NCBI RefSeq assembly: GCF_001075875.1
Contig: NZ_JUOS01000163.1
Coordinates: 1-32,020, forward strand
Reading direction: 5' to 3'
Source of the DNA: Streptococcus oralis
GTDB lineage: Bacteria > Bacillota > Bacilli > Lactobacillales > Streptococcaceae
Length of the DNA stretch: 32,020 nucleotides
The translations under genes and the position numbers were made by a program. The notes under the pieces were generated by a model, which saw only the letters and a program-made list of their open reading frames with translations, did no database searches and had not been told where the DNA came from. Below are positions 1-6,544 of this stretch, in pieces; position 1 is the first letter of the stretch, and the number at the start of each line of letters is the position of its first letter.

Positions 1-115
1 CCGCAGGTTGCTCAAAGCACTGCTTTGAGGTTGTAGATAGAACTGACGAAGTCAGTAACACATATCTACGGCAAGGCGACGTTGACGTGGTTTGAATTTG
101 ATTTTCGAAGAGTAT
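1..115 (+). repeat. BOX repeat element, right part (end of boxA, boxB, boxC)
   Basis: The sequence matches the dispersed pneumococcal BOX repeat from the end of boxA onward; the first part lies outside the window. Self-complementary pieces are visible: CTCAAAGCA (11-19) pairs with TGCTTTGAG (21-29), and ACTGAC (42-47) with GTCAGT (51-56). The boxC end (TTTTCGAAGAGTATT) runs into base 115, which is also the last base of the minus-strand yeiH-like gene, so the element sits exactly at that gene's stop codon. A second BOX in the same orientation begins at the far right end of the window. Confidence 0.85.
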
Positions 116-1125
116 TAGAAAATACCGATAAGGGTCTGCATCCCGAGACTAGTCAGGATGATGGCAATCCAGCAGAGGGCACCAAGAAGAATGGATTTAC
201 CGCTGGACTTAATCATAGCGATGAGGTTGGTTTTGAGGCCGATAGCGCTCATGGCCATGATGATGAAGAATTTAGACAGTTGTTTGAGAGGTGCAAAGAA
301 GTTGCTGCTGACACCGAAGGAAGTAAGGACGGTGGTTAGCAGAGAAGCTAGGATGAAGTAGAGAATGAAAACAGGGAAGATTTTTTTAAGTTTTACCCCT
401 TGGTTGTTTCCTTGTTGACGACTTTGCCAGTAAGAGAGGAAGAGAGTGATAGGGATAATAGCTAGGGTACGGGTCAATTTGACAATGGTGGCAGCTTCGA
501 GAGTATTGGACTGGTAAAGACTATCCCAGGCGCTGGCAGTGGCTGTTACAGAGGAAGTATCATTGACCGCAGTTCCTGCAAAGAGAGCAAAGCCTTCGTT
601 GGAAAGATGGAGCCAGGTTCCTAGAGTTGGGAAGATAAGAGCTGCCAAGACATTGAAGAAAAAGATAACAGAAATGGCTTGTGCGACTTCTTTTTCCTTG
701 GCATGGATGACAGGAGCAGTCGCTGCAATGGCAGAACCGCCACAGATAGAGGAACCAACACCGATCAAGGTAGCTAGCTTTGTATCTAGGTCAAAAAAGC
801 GCTGGAAAAGATAGGCAACAATCAAGGCTATAGAAATGGTGGATAGAATGACAGGGAGCGAAGATTTTCCTACTGCAAAAACTTGAGAGATATTGAGTCC
901 AAACCCAAGCAAGATAACAGCATACTGAAGCAGTTTTTTGGAGCTATAAGTCAAGCCGGCTTCCAGTTGTGTATAGGAAGTGAGAAATGGGTGGAGAATC
1001 ATGCCAATAAAGATGGCAAAAACAGGTGCTCCCACAACAGGCAGAAAGCCTCCTAGAACCCAAGAGATGATAGAAATGATCAGACAGGCTAACAGTCCTG
1101 CCCAATTTTTTGATAGAAATGACAT
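115..1125 (-). CDS. YeiH/UPF0324-family putative sulfate exporter membrane protein
   Basis: This 336-residue, highly hydrophobic protein has about ten predicted membrane spans and belongs to the YeiH/UPF0324 family (Cons_hypoth698; putative sulfate exporter family by annotation, substrate unproven). Family-like features are the conserved Gly/Ser-rich stretch [14 protein letters not shown] near residues 121-136, the following [14 protein letters not shown] segment near 182-195, and a C-terminal AIGLKTN motif. Length is typical. The ATG follows a strong ribosome site (CGGAGG, 5 bases upstream) and a promoter at 1153-1181. The gene stands alone on the minus strand, and its TAA (117-115) touches the BOX element. 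It is hard to tell whether the insertion altered the last residues. The family call is firm; the transport function is only inferred. Confidence 0.88.
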   Translation of the reverse strand: MSFLSKNWAGLLACLIISIISWVLGGFLPVVGAPVFAIFIGMILHPFLTSYTQLEAGLTYSSKKLLQYAVILLGFGLNISQVFAVGKSSLPVILSTISIALIVAYLFQRFFDLDTKLATLIGVGSSICGGSAIAATAPVIHAKEKEVAQAISVIFFFNVLAALIFPTLGTWLHLSNEGFALFAGTAVNDTSSVTATASAWDSLYQSNTLEAATIVKLTRTLAIIPITLFLSYWQSRQQGNNQGVKLKKIFPVFILYFILASLLTTVLTSFGVSSNFFAPLKQLSKFFIIMAMSAIGLKTNLIAMIKSSGKSILLGALCWIAIILTSLGMQTLIGIF

Positions 1126-1152
1126 AAAAACCTCCGAAAATAAATACTCCTT

Positions 1153-1181
1153 ATTATAATCTTATCTCGAAGAAAAGTAAA
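1153..1181 (-). promoter_or_regulatory. Promoter of the yeiH-like gene
   Basis: Read on the minus strand, TTTACT (1181-1176), a 17-base spacer and TATAAT (1158-1153) form a sigma-A-type promoter. It lies about 28 bases before the start codon, with the ribosome site between. It is divergent from the plus-strand promoter candidate at 1195-1224. Confidence 0.6.
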
Positions 1182-1194
1182 GTTTAATAATTAT

Positions 1195-1224
1195 TTGACA
1201 AGTTTCTCAAATTTATGTGATAAT
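1195..1224 (+). promoter_or_regulatory. Plus-strand promoter candidate (possible small RNA)
   Basis: A consensus -35 TTGACA (1195-1200) is followed after 18 bases by GATAAT (1219-1224). No convincing protein gene follows. The strong 14-bp hairpin at 1261-1294 would end a transcript of about 65-70 bases, so a small RNA is possible. The downstream sequence is antisense to the end of a decayed minus-strand gene, so the promoter could equally be incidental. Confidence 0.35.
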
Positions 1225-1255
1225 AGCTGTACAAGAACTGTAACGAAGTCTTGGC

Positions 1256-1297
1256 AAAAACAGAAATACCAGAGCTCCACCTCTGGTATTTCTGTTT
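1256..1297. terminator. Strong bidirectional hairpin (perfect 14-bp stem)
   Basis: CAGAAATACCAGAG (1261-1274) pairs perfectly with CTCTGGTATTTCTG (1281-1294) around a 6-base loop. On the minus strand the stem is followed by TTTTTGCC, giving a good intrinsic terminator for transcripts arriving from the decayed gene or the toxin-antitoxin pair. On the plus strand it is followed only by TTTATC, a weaker signal. Confidence 0.65.
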
Positions 1298-1325
1298 ATC
1301 TAGTCATATTAAAACTAAACTCAGG

Positions 1326-1560
1326 TTATATTTTTTTGTCGCGCTTGTCTAGCCACTTTCTGACTATCCACTCAGAAATGACATTACGATCTAGTAATCA
1401 ATAATGGTGCTAGAATAGTTGTAACGAAGATTAGCAAAACCGTATTTTACAAAGGTATACTCTGTAATATTTAAATCCTTATTAAATCAACGTTTCTAAA
1501 GAAAAAGTAGCTGTAAAATATTATATATACAGCGTATTGTTAAACCAAGACGGTACCATA
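1326..1560 (-). pseudogene. Decayed gene fragment, unidentified, frameshifted
   Basis: No open frame spans this stretch, yet the minus strand gives protein-like text in successive frames. One segment contains ITEYTFVKYGFANLRYNYSS and ends at IIDY-stop. After a frame change a second segment follows, LLDRNVISEWIVRKWLDKRD, ending KKI-stop at 1326. Further upstream, GTVLV and QYAVYI are separated by a stop. The parts line up as one C-terminal region broken by at least two frameshifts and a stop. The terminator at 1261-1294 lies where such a gene would end. I do not recognise the family. The coding call rests on composition and continuity only. Confidence 0.45.
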
Positions 1561-1596
1561 AATTAAGGTTTCGGAGTTTATAAAATAAAGAAAGAT

Positions 1597-1620
1597 GTCT
1601 CAATCAGTTGAGCTTTTTTT
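1597..1620 (+). terminator. Weak terminator-like hairpin overlapping the toxin 3' end
   Basis: CTCAA (1599-1603) pairs with TTGAG (1608-1612) around TCAG and is followed by CTTTTTTT on the plus strand. It overlaps the last codons of the minus-strand toxin gene and would stop plus-strand transcription entering the toxin in antisense. The stem is only 5 bp. Confidence 0.35.
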
Positions 1621-1953
1621 ATTACCATTTTGTAGCAAAGTGACATAGTCGCTTTTTATGTGGAATAGGTGAGATAAAAAAACAGTGTTTCGTTTTTGGT
1701 CGATGAAGTAGAGTAAGACATACTGACCGATAATTTTTCCTCGTGTAGGGTACTTACTATTAATCTTTACACCAATTTTTTCATCGGCGTCAAAACCAGC
1801 CTCAGGAAAGACTTCTAAACTTTTTAAGCCATCTAAAATTTTACCCACAGTATTTTTAGCAGACTGAGGTGATAAAAGAACAGTAGTGATGTAATCATGA
1901 ATACTGTCAATAGCTTGGCTCACTTCATCAGAAATAATAACTTTATAAGCCAT
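1600..1953 (-). CDS. RelE/ParE-family type II toxin
   Basis: This 117-residue protein fits the RelE/ParE fold in length and pattern. The N terminus MAYKVIISDEVSQAIDSIHDYI is the usual first strand and amphipathic helix. It is followed by a helix around SPQSAKNTVGKILDGLKSLEVFPEAG, a strand KIIGQYVLLYFIDQKRNTVFLSHLFH with the Y-x-D/Q pattern of the family, and a short basic tail. Such toxins cleave mRNA in the ribosome or poison gyrase; which one cannot be told here. The start overlaps the upstream antitoxin by 11 bases, as in translationally coupled toxin-antitoxin pairs. The C-terminal codons overlap a hairpin. The reading frame is intact, so the module looks alive although its surroundings are decayed. 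Confidence 0.8.
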   Translation of the reverse strand: MAYKVIISDEVSQAIDSIHDYITTVLLSPQSAKNTVGKILDGLKSLEVFPEAGFDADEKIGVKINSKYPTRGKIIGQYVLLYFIDQKRNTVFLSHLFHIKSDYVTLLQNGNKKSSTD

Positions 1954-2227
1954 AGCGTGCCCTCATACTGTCTAGGGAAGTCCCTTTTCCTGCTTCATAT
2001 TCTCTTAAGGCTCGTTCGGATTGAGCTTGTAATTCCTCAATCAACTGTTCACGGTGTAAATCTTCTGCAGTCTTGATTGGCAAGTCCTGTTCGAGGACAA
2101 TCTGCTCTATAAAAAGAGTGATAGCATCCGTCATGGTCATTCCTTTTTCCTTGATAATGGCTCTAGCTTGTTCCATTGCTAACTCATTGATTTTAAAATT
2201 ATATTGCTTAACAAGTGATCTAGTCAT
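1943..2227 (-). CDS. RelB/DinJ-family antitoxin
   Basis: From the ATG at 2227 the protein has 94 residues. The first part (MTRSLVKQYNFKINELAMEQ, then ARAIIKEKGMTMTDAITLFI) is a ribbon-helix-helix DNA-binding domain of RelB/DinJ type. The charged C-terminal half (EELQAQSERALREYEAG) would wrap the toxin. An upstream in-frame ATG exists at 2314, but its 29 extra codons are Lys/Phe-rich and cross the promoter. The chosen ATG follows ACGGAGATATACC, a good ribosome site. The toxin start lies inside this gene. Autoregulation is likely because two GTATAT copies, 9 bases apart, overlap the -10 element. Antitoxin identity is supported by fold pattern and partner. Confidence 0.82.
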   Translation of the reverse strand: MTRSLVKQYNFKINELAMEQARAIIKEKGMTMTDAITLFIEQIVLEQDLPIKTAEDLHREQLIEELQAQSERALREYEAGKGTSLDSMRARYGL

Positions 2228-2248
2228 GGTATATCTCCGTTCTATATC

Positions 2249-2287
2249 GTGTATATCCAGTATATATTTTTTGAACTTTTTTTGCAA
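2249..2287 (-). promoter_or_regulatory. Promoter and likely autoregulatory operator of the toxin-antitoxin pair
   Basis: On the minus strand TTGCAA (2287-2282), a 17-base spacer and TATACT (2264-2259) form a near-consensus promoter. On the plus strand GTATAT occurs at 2251-2256 and again at 2260-2265, a 9-base step overlapping the -10 box. Ribbon-helix-helix antitoxins bind short AT-rich repeats of this kind and repress their own operon. The operator role is inferred. Confidence 0.65.
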
Positions 2288-2303
2288 GAAAAAAAACTCT
2301 TGA

Positions 2304-2450
2304 ATATACTCCAAGAGTGAAACGAATAGGACCAGTGGTGGAGCGGGTTCTTTACAACCTAAAGCTGAAGGTAGTGCCGAACCTGAACCTGAATCATCAG
2401 CAACATTTGAGCAAACTGTTACTAGTCACTCGACATCATCTTATCCTTAG
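2304..2450 (+). pseudogene. C-terminal fragment of an acidic, low-complexity protein
   Basis: In the frame that ends at TAG 2448-2450 the translation runs SGGAGSLQPKAEGSAEPEPE, then SSATFEQTVTSHSTSSYP. This Ser/Glu/Pro-rich text resembles the linker or tail of a surface or secreted protein. There is no start codon or ribosome site, and a stop (2301-2303) closes the frame upstream, so only the tail of a gene is left. An overlapping frame gives a 69-residue ORF, but its composition is not protein-like. The coding call is tentative and the parent family unknown. Confidence 0.35.
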
Positions 2451-2495
2451 TTATCGTTTAGGACAAATAAGAGAGAATGTCAACAATAATTCTTA

Positions 2496-2719
2496 TTACA
2501 ACCATCTGTCCTGTACCTTTGTTTGATTTTCTTGTTTTTGAATAAATTGTCTGACTGTATCTTTCAAATGTTTCTGAAATTCAAGAATCTGACTAAATTC
2601 ATTTAGGTTAGCCTGATTATCTTCGTTTACTTTTTTGTGACCTGATTTATATTGACTCCTATCCGATTTATTTCCTTACGCAACTCCTCAATACTCGTCG
2701 AAAATCTCCTAATACGTTG
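2496..2719 (-). pseudogene. MobC-like mobilisation protein remnant, frameshifted
   Basis: On the minus strand, one frame reads SIEELRKEINRIGVNINQVT then KK-stop. The next frame picks up exactly there with KKVNEDNQANLNEFSQILEF and continues QKHLKDTVRQFIQKQENQ to TAA at 2498-2496. The join is in a run of six A; adding one A restores a single frame. The text R-IG-NINQ-x-(K/R)K-N matches the core of the MobC family (relaxosome accessory proteins of mobilisable plasmids and integrative elements). The N-terminal part is missing or scrambled past 2719. This is direct evidence that a mobilisable element once sat between yeiH and araT. Without a search, MobC remains a motif-based call. Confidence 0.6.
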
Positions 2720-2756
2720 TCATCTTCGGCTTACCTAACCTTAGTTATGCTTTCAC

Positions 2757-2791
2757 CTCGATTCCTAGTTTCATGAGATTTTCATTGAGTA
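2757..2791 (-). repeat. BOX-like (boxA) fragment, degenerate
   Basis: The minus strand reads TACTCAATGAAAATC, then CATGAAACTAGGAA. It shares the opening 15 bases and the later AAACTAGGAA block with boxA as seen intact at 31963-32020, but with differences and a shortened middle. It lies just upstream of the MobC remnant and may mark an old insertion or deletion edge. Confidence 0.4.
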
Positions 2792-2857
2792 TTCTAAAAA
2801 CGTAGTGTTGTAATGAATTTAAATGAACATACATCAGTTGCTTATGCTAGTGTGATT

Positions 2858-2913
2858 TTGCGGTCAGAGAGCTTTTGTAGTATAATAGACATATGTTCTT
2901 TAAGCAAGGAGGG
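2858..2913 (+). promoter_or_regulatory. Promoter and ribosome site of the araT-recO-plsX-acpP operon
   Basis: TTGCGG (2858-2863), a 17-base spacer and a perfect TATAAT (2881-2886) are followed by a strong ribosome site AAGGAGGG (2906-2913), 5 bases before the ATG of araT. The next clear terminator is after acpP at 6094-6119, so four genes probably share this promoter. Confidence 0.8.
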
Positions 2914-2918
2914 TATCT

Positions 2919-4088
2919 ATGGACTTAACCAAGCGATTTAATAAACAATTAGATAAGATTCAAGTTTCCTTGATTCGTCAGTTTGACCAGGCTATTTCTG
3001 AGATTCCTGGGGTTCTACGTCTGACATTGGGAGAGCCTGACTTTACAACTCCAGACCATGTCAAGGAGGCAGCTAAGCGAGCCATTGACCAAAACCAATC
3101 CTACTATACAGGGATGAGTGGTTTGATGACCTTACGCCAGGCAGCTAGTGATTTTGTAAGAGAAAAATACCAGCTGGACTATAATCCAGAGAATGAAATC
3201 TTGGTTACAATTGGTGCGACAGAGGCCCTATCAGCTACTTTGACAGCTATTTTAGAAGAGGGAGACAAGGTTCTCTTGCCAGCTCCTGCCTATCCTGGTT
3301 ATGAACCAATTGTCAATCTAGTTGGCGCGGAGATTGTCGAGATTGATACGACTGAGAACGGTTTTGTCTTGACTCCTGAAATGCTGGAGAAGGCGATTCT
3401 GGAGCAGGGTGACAAGCTCAAGGCTGTTATTCTTAACTATCCAGCCAACCCAACTGGAATTACTTATAGTCGCGAACAGTTGGAAGCCTTGGCAGACGTT
3501 TTACGTAAGTATGAGGTTTTCGTTGTCTGTGATGAGGTCTACTCAGAATTAACTTATACAGGGGAAAATCATGTCTCTTTGGGGACTATGCTGAGAGATC
3601 AGGCCATTATCATCAACGGTCTATCTAAATCACATGCCATGACAGGTTGGCGTTTAGGCTTTATCTTCGCACCAGCAAACTTCACAGCTCAACTCATCAA
3701 GAGTCACCAGTACTTGGTAACTGCTGCAAATACTATGGCTCAACATGCTGCGGTGGAAGCCTTGACGGCTGGTAAGAATGATGCAGAGCCGATGAAGAAG
3801 GAGTATATCCAACGTCGGGACTACATTATCGAGAAGATGACTGACCTTGGTTTTGAGATTATCAAACCAGATGGTGCTTTTTATATCTTTGCTAAGATTC
3901 CAGCAGGCTATAATCAAGATTCCTTTGCTTTTCTGAAGGATTTTGCTCAGAAGAAGGCTGTTGCCTTTATCCCTGGTGCAGCTTTTGGTCAATATGGAGA
4001 AGGTTATGTGCGCTTGTCTTATGCGGCTAGTATGGAAACCATCAGAGAGGCTATGAAACGTCTTGAGGAGTACATGAGAGAAGCATGA
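2919..4088 (+). CDS. araT: PLP-dependent aminotransferase, AraT-like (aromatic/branched amino acids)
   Basis: A class I/II fold-type I aminotransferase of 389 residues, the usual size. Visible family features are [14 protein letters not shown] near residue 35, the NYPANPTG motif, [10 protein letters not shown], and the PLP lysine in [16 protein letters not shown] (Lys237). C-terminal VRLSYA carries the Arg that holds the substrate carboxylate. In streptococci and lactococci the gene at this place transfers amino groups of aromatic and other amino acids to 2-oxoglutarate. The ATG has a strong ribosome site. The last bases overlap the start of recO (ATGA), implying translational coupling. The aminotransferase call is near certain; the substrate rests on family and gene order. 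Confidence 0.92.
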   Translation: MDLTKRFNKQLDKIQVSLIRQFDQAISEIPGVLRLTLGEPDFTTPDHVKEAAKRAIDQNQSYYTGMSGLMTLRQAASDFVREKYQLDYNPENEILVTIGATEALSATLTAILEEGDKVLLPAPAYPGYEPIVNLVGAEIVEIDTTENGFVLTPEMLEKAILEQGDKLKAVILNYPANPTGITYSREQLEALADVLRKYEVFVVCDEVYSELTYTGENHVSLGTMLRDQAIIINGLSKSHAMTGWRLGFIFAPANFTAQLIKSHQYLVTAANTMAQHAAVEALTAGKNDAEPMKKEYIQRRDYIIEKMTDLGFEIIKPDGAFYIFAKIPAGYNQDSFAFLKDFAQKKAVAFIPGAAFGQYGEGYVRLSYAASMETIREAMKRLEEYMREA

Positions 4089-4855
4089 TTCAGTCTATTA
4101 CGAGTCAGGGGTTGGTGCTCTACAATCGTAATTTTCGTGAGGATGACAAGCTAGTCAAGATTTTTACAGAGCAGGTCGGTAAGCGCATGTTTTTTGTCAA
4201 ACATGCCGGTCAATCCAAACTGGCTCCAGTTATTCAACCTTTGGTGCTGGCTCGTTTTCTTTTGCGAATCAATGATGATGGGCTTAGTTATATTGAAGAC
4301 TACCATGAGGTGATGACCTTTCCAAAAATCAATAGTGATCTCTTTGTCATGGCCTATGCGACCTATGTGGCAGCTCTGGCAGATGCTAGTTTGCAGGACA
4401 ATCAACAGGATGCTCCCTTGTTTACTTTTTTACAAAGGACTTTAGAGTTGATGGAAGAGGGTCTGGATTATCAAGTTTTGACTAATATTTTTGAAATTCA
4501 GATTTTGACACGTTTTGGGATCAGTCTTAACTTTAATGAGTGTATTTTTTGCCATCGGGTGGGTCAGGCCTTTGATTTTTCTTTCAAATATGGCGCTTGC
4601 TTATGTCCTGAGCATTATCATGAGGATGAGAAACGTTGTCATCTGAATCCAAACATTCCCTATCTGCTCAATCAATTTCAAGCTATTGACTTTGAGACTT
4701 TAGAGACTATTTCTCTCAAGTCTGAAATCAAGCAAGAATTGCGTCAGTTCATGGATCAAATTTATGAAGAATACGTAGGAATTCACCTAAAATCAAAGAA
4801 ATTTATTGATTCCCTAGCTGATTGGGGACAATTACTAAAAGAGGAAGACAAATGA
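4085..4855 (+). CDS. recO: DNA repair protein RecO
   Basis: RecO loads RecA on SSB-coated single-stranded DNA in the RecFOR recombination pathway. The 256-residue protein has the N-terminal OB-fold pattern ([21 protein letters not shown], with the typical VKHAGQSKL segment) and a helical C-terminal half. A Cys cluster of the zinc-binding kind is present at C153, C156, C172 and C174, with H177 nearby. Start ATG overlaps the araT stop by 4 bases, and the end overlaps plsX by 4 bases in the same way. It therefore lies in a tightly coupled run with lipid-synthesis genes, an arrangement common in streptococci. Confidence 0.95.
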   Translation: MIQSITSQGLVLYNRNFREDDKLVKIFTEQVGKRMFFVKHAGQSKLAPVIQPLVLARFLLRINDDGLSYIEDYHEVMTFPKINSDLFVMAYATYVAALADASLQDNQQDAPLFTFLQRTLELMEEGLDYQVLTNIFEIQILTRFGISLNFNECIFCHRVGQAFDFSFKYGACLCPEHYHEDEKRCHLNPNIPYLLNQFQAIDFETLETISLKSEIKQELRQFMDQIYEEYVGIHLKSKKFIDSLADWGQLLKEEDK

Positions 4856-5844
4856 AAAAAATCGCAGTAGATGCAATGGGTGGCGATTACGCACCTCAAG
4901 CTATTGTAGAGGGAGTCAATCAAGCCCTTGCTGACTTTTCAGATATTGAGATTCAACTTTATGGAGACGAAAGCAAAATCAAGCAATATCTAACAGCTAC
5001 AGAACGAGTCAGCACTATCCATACGGATGAAAAAATTGATTCGGATGATGAACCGACAAAAGCCATTCGTAAGAAGAAAAATGCCAGTATGGTATTGGCT
5101 GCTAAGGCTGTCAAAGATGGTGAGGCTGATGCCGTGCTATCAGCAGGGAATACAGGTGCTTTGCTAGCGGCAGGATTTTTCATCGTTGGTCGCATCAAGA
5201 ATATTGACCGACCTGGACTTATGTCAACCTTACCAACAGTTGATGGGAAAGGTTTTGATATGCTAGACCTTGGTGCCAATGCAGAAAACACAGCCCATCA
5301 TCTTCATCAATATGCCATCCTAGGTTCTTTCTACGCTAAAAATGTTCGTGGAATTGCAAAACCACGAGTTGGTTTGCTTAATAATGGGACAGAGAGTAGC
5401 AAGGGAGATCCACTCCGCAAGGAAACTTTTGACTTGTTAGCAGCTGATGAGAGTTTGAACTTTGTCGGTAATGTGGAAGCGCGTGATTTGATGGAGGGTG
5501 TTGCAGATGTTGTCGTGGCAGACGGTTTCACGGGAAACGCTGTGCTAAAATCCATCGAAGGTACAGCCATGGGAATCATGGGCTTACTTAAAAATGCTAT
5601 TACAGGTGGTGGACTTCGAGCAAAACTTGGTGCTCTGCTTCTTAAGGATAGTCTTAGAGGTTTGAAAAAGCAGCTCAACTATTCTGACGTTGGAGGTGCA
5701 GTCTTGTTTGGTGTCAAGGCGCCGGTTGTCAAGACTCATGGATCAAGTGATGCCAAGGCTGTGTACAGTACGATTCGTCAGATTCGTACCATGCTAGAAA
5801 CAGACGTAGTTGCTCAAACTGCGCGTGAATTTTCAGGAGAATAA
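4852..5844 (+). CDS. plsX: Phosphate acyltransferase PlsX
   Basis: PlsX converts acyl-ACP and phosphate to acyl-phosphate, the donor for PlsY, at the start of phospholipid synthesis. The chosen ATG gives 330 residues beginning [21 protein letters not shown], the family's invariant N terminus; a start 30 bases earlier would add ten residues not found in the family and lacks a ribosome site. Other signatures are [17 protein letters not shown] and [20 protein letters not shown] lies before the start. The gene overlaps recO by 4 bases and is followed 5 bases later by an acyl carrier protein gene, which supplies its substrate. Confidence 0.96.
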   Translation: MKKIAVDAMGGDYAPQAIVEGVNQALADFSDIEIQLYGDESKIKQYLTATERVSTIHTDEKIDSDDEPTKAIRKKKNASMVLAAKAVKDGEADAVLSAGNTGALLAAGFFIVGRIKNIDRPGLMSTLPTVDGKGFDMLDLGANAENTAHHLHQYAILGSFYAKNVRGIAKPRVGLLNNGTESSKGDPLRKETFDLLAADESLNFVGNVEARDLMEGVADVVVADGFTGNAVLKSIEGTAMGIMGLLKNAITGGGLRAKLGALLLKDSLRGLKKQLNYSDVGGAVLFGVKAPVVKTHGSSDAKAVYSTIRQIRTMLETDVVAQTAREFSGE

Positions 5845-5849
5845 TATAT

Positions 5850-6086
5850 ATGACAGAAAAAGAAATTTTTGATCGTGTCGTGACCATTATCCAAGAACGT
5901 CAAGGAGAAGACTTTGTAGTCACAGAGGCCTTGAGCTTGAAGGATGATCTGGATGCTGATTCGGTAGATTTGATGGAATTTGTCCTAACCATTGAGGATG
6001 AATTTGGAATTGAAATCAGTGATGAAGAAATCGATCACCTCCAAAGTGTGGCAGATGTATTGAAAGCCATTAAAGATAAAATCTAA
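5850..6086 (+). CDS. acpP: Acyl carrier protein (plsX-linked copy)
   Basis: A 78-residue, acidic four-helix carrier protein. The phosphopantetheine site is Ser38 in DADSVDLMEF, the DSVD variant of the classical DSL motif. Helix 2 and 3 text (LTIEDEFGIEISDEEIDHL) is typical. It starts 5 bases after plsX and ends the operon at a good terminator. Mitis-group streptococci usually have another ACP in the fab cluster, so this plsX-linked one may serve phospholipid synthesis preferentially; that division of labour is inference. Confidence 0.93.
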   Translation: MTEKEIFDRVVTIIQERQGEDFVVTEALSLKDDLDADSVDLMEFVLTIEDEFGIEISDEEIDHLQSVADVLKAIKDKI

Positions 6087-6093
6087 CATATAG

Positions 6094-6119
6094 CAACATG
6101 CAAGTCATGTTGTTTTTTT
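6094..6119 (+). terminator. Intrinsic terminator of the araT-acpP operon
   Basis: CAACATG (6094-6100) pairs with CATGTTG (6106-6112) around CAAGT and is followed by a run of seven T (6113-6119). It separates acpP from the micro-peptide cluster. Confidence 0.85.
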
Positions 6120-6202
6120 GTTTCTCGAAAAAAGATAAGATTTTGAAATTTTACAGTTGAGTTTACGAATAAAGAGATGAGAACAAAAAAGGAGGATTAC
6201 TG

Positions 6203-6253
6203 ATGTATGTGACAGGTCTTTATCCGTGGTTGATCAAGTGGTTTTTAAAATAA
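6203..6253 (+). CDS. Tandem micro-ORF 1: 16-residue Trp/Pro/Lys hydrophobic peptide
   Basis: The ORF encodes MYVTGLYPWLIKWFLK. It follows AAAAAAGGAGG, a near-perfect ribosome site, with a 9-base gap. It has no signal peptide and no double-glycine leader. Proline is followed by Trp, then two aliphatic residues, Lys, Trp and Phe, and a Lys at the end, so an amphipathic, membrane-active helix is plausible. Two paralogues follow in tandem, which is the main reason to believe it is translated. Possible roles are a leaderless antimicrobial or membrane-active peptide, a signalling peptide, or the toxin of a type I pair. None can be chosen from sequence alone. I do not recognise a named family. Confidence 0.6.
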   Translation: MYVTGLYPWLIKWFLK

Positions 6254-6328
6254 ATTTGACTTAGTTGTTTATTTTGAAATTATTTTATCGAATAGATAAG
6301 TAAGAAGAAAAGGAAAGGAGTTTGATTA

Positions 6329-6379
6329 ATGTATTTACCAATTTTACTTCCATGGTTTATCAAATTGTATTTTAAATAA
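6329..6379 (+). CDS. Tandem micro-ORF 2: paralogous 16-residue peptide
   Basis: The ORF encodes MYLPILLPWFIKLYFK, the same length as its neighbours. It shares M-Y at the start, the central P-W-x-I-K and a terminal F-x-K pattern with copy 1. The ribosome site AGGAAAGGAG ends 8 bases before the ATG. Nucleotide similarity extends through the leader, which supports duplication of a whole transcription/translation unit and not chance. Compared with copy 1, one Trp is replaced by Leu and a second Pro appears near the N terminus. Function unknown. Confidence 0.6.
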   Translation: MYLPILLPWFIKLYFK

Positions 6380-6451
6380 ATTAAATTTATTCATTCATTT
6401 TAAAATGATTTCTCGAATAGACAAGTGAGAAGATAAGGAAAGAGAGAAAAA

Positions 6452-6502
6452 ATGATTTCAGTTATTTATCCAATTTGGCTTTTAAAATGGTTTAAAGGTT
6501 AA
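6452..6502 (+). CDS. Tandem micro-ORF 3: paralogous 16-residue peptide
   Basis: The ORF encodes MISVIYPIWLLKWFKG. The Y-P-x-W-L-x-K-W-F core aligns with copies 1 and 2, shifted by one residue after the proline, and the net charge stays positive through two Lys. The ribosome region AAGGAAAGAG lies just upstream. About 40 bases after its stop the first double-glycine bacteriocin-like gene begins, with no terminator between, so the micro-ORFs and the bacteriocin-like genes may share a transcript. Function unknown. Confidence 0.6.
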   Translation: MISVIYPIWLLKWFKG

Positions 6503-6544
6503 CAATCACAAACAAAAAAACTATAAAAATAAAGGAGAAAACAA

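Larger units (their letters stand above)
6140..6502 (+). repeat. Three tandem diverged units, each a leader plus a 16-codon ORF
   Basis: The unit recurs at steps of 126 and 123 bases between start codons. Each copy begins ATTTTGAAATT (6140, 6271) or ATTTTAAAATG (6397). It is followed by a shared leader block: TACGAATAAAGAGATGAGAA (6164-6183), TCGAATAGATAAGTAAGAAG (6288-6307) and TCGAATAGACAAGTGAGAAG (6413-6432). Next come a purine-rich ribosome site, an ATG and an ORF of exactly 17 codons including TAA. The second and third leaders are closest. The conserved leader block could be part of the promoter, a binding site or an RNA element. Confidence 0.8.

Noticed and set aside
539-814. 91-codon plus-strand ORF inside the yeiH-like gene
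   Set aside because: Antisense shadow of a membrane protein; no start signals.
1195-1404. 69-codon plus-strand ORF
   Set aside because: It covers a perfect hairpin and the antisense of a decayed gene; no ribosome site and odd composition.
1223-1440. Apparent direct repeat around TGTAACGAAG (near 1239 and 1419)
   Set aside because: Similarity outside the ten-base core is weak and needs gaps.
1509-1532. AT-rich dyad GCTGTA...TACAGC
   Set aside because: Only six reliable base pairs inside a decayed gene; probably chance.
2317-2526. 69-codon plus-strand ORF after the toxin-antitoxin promoter
   Set aside because: Composition is not protein-like; the neighbouring frame gives the more convincing acidic tail, and the region overlaps the end of the MobC remnant.
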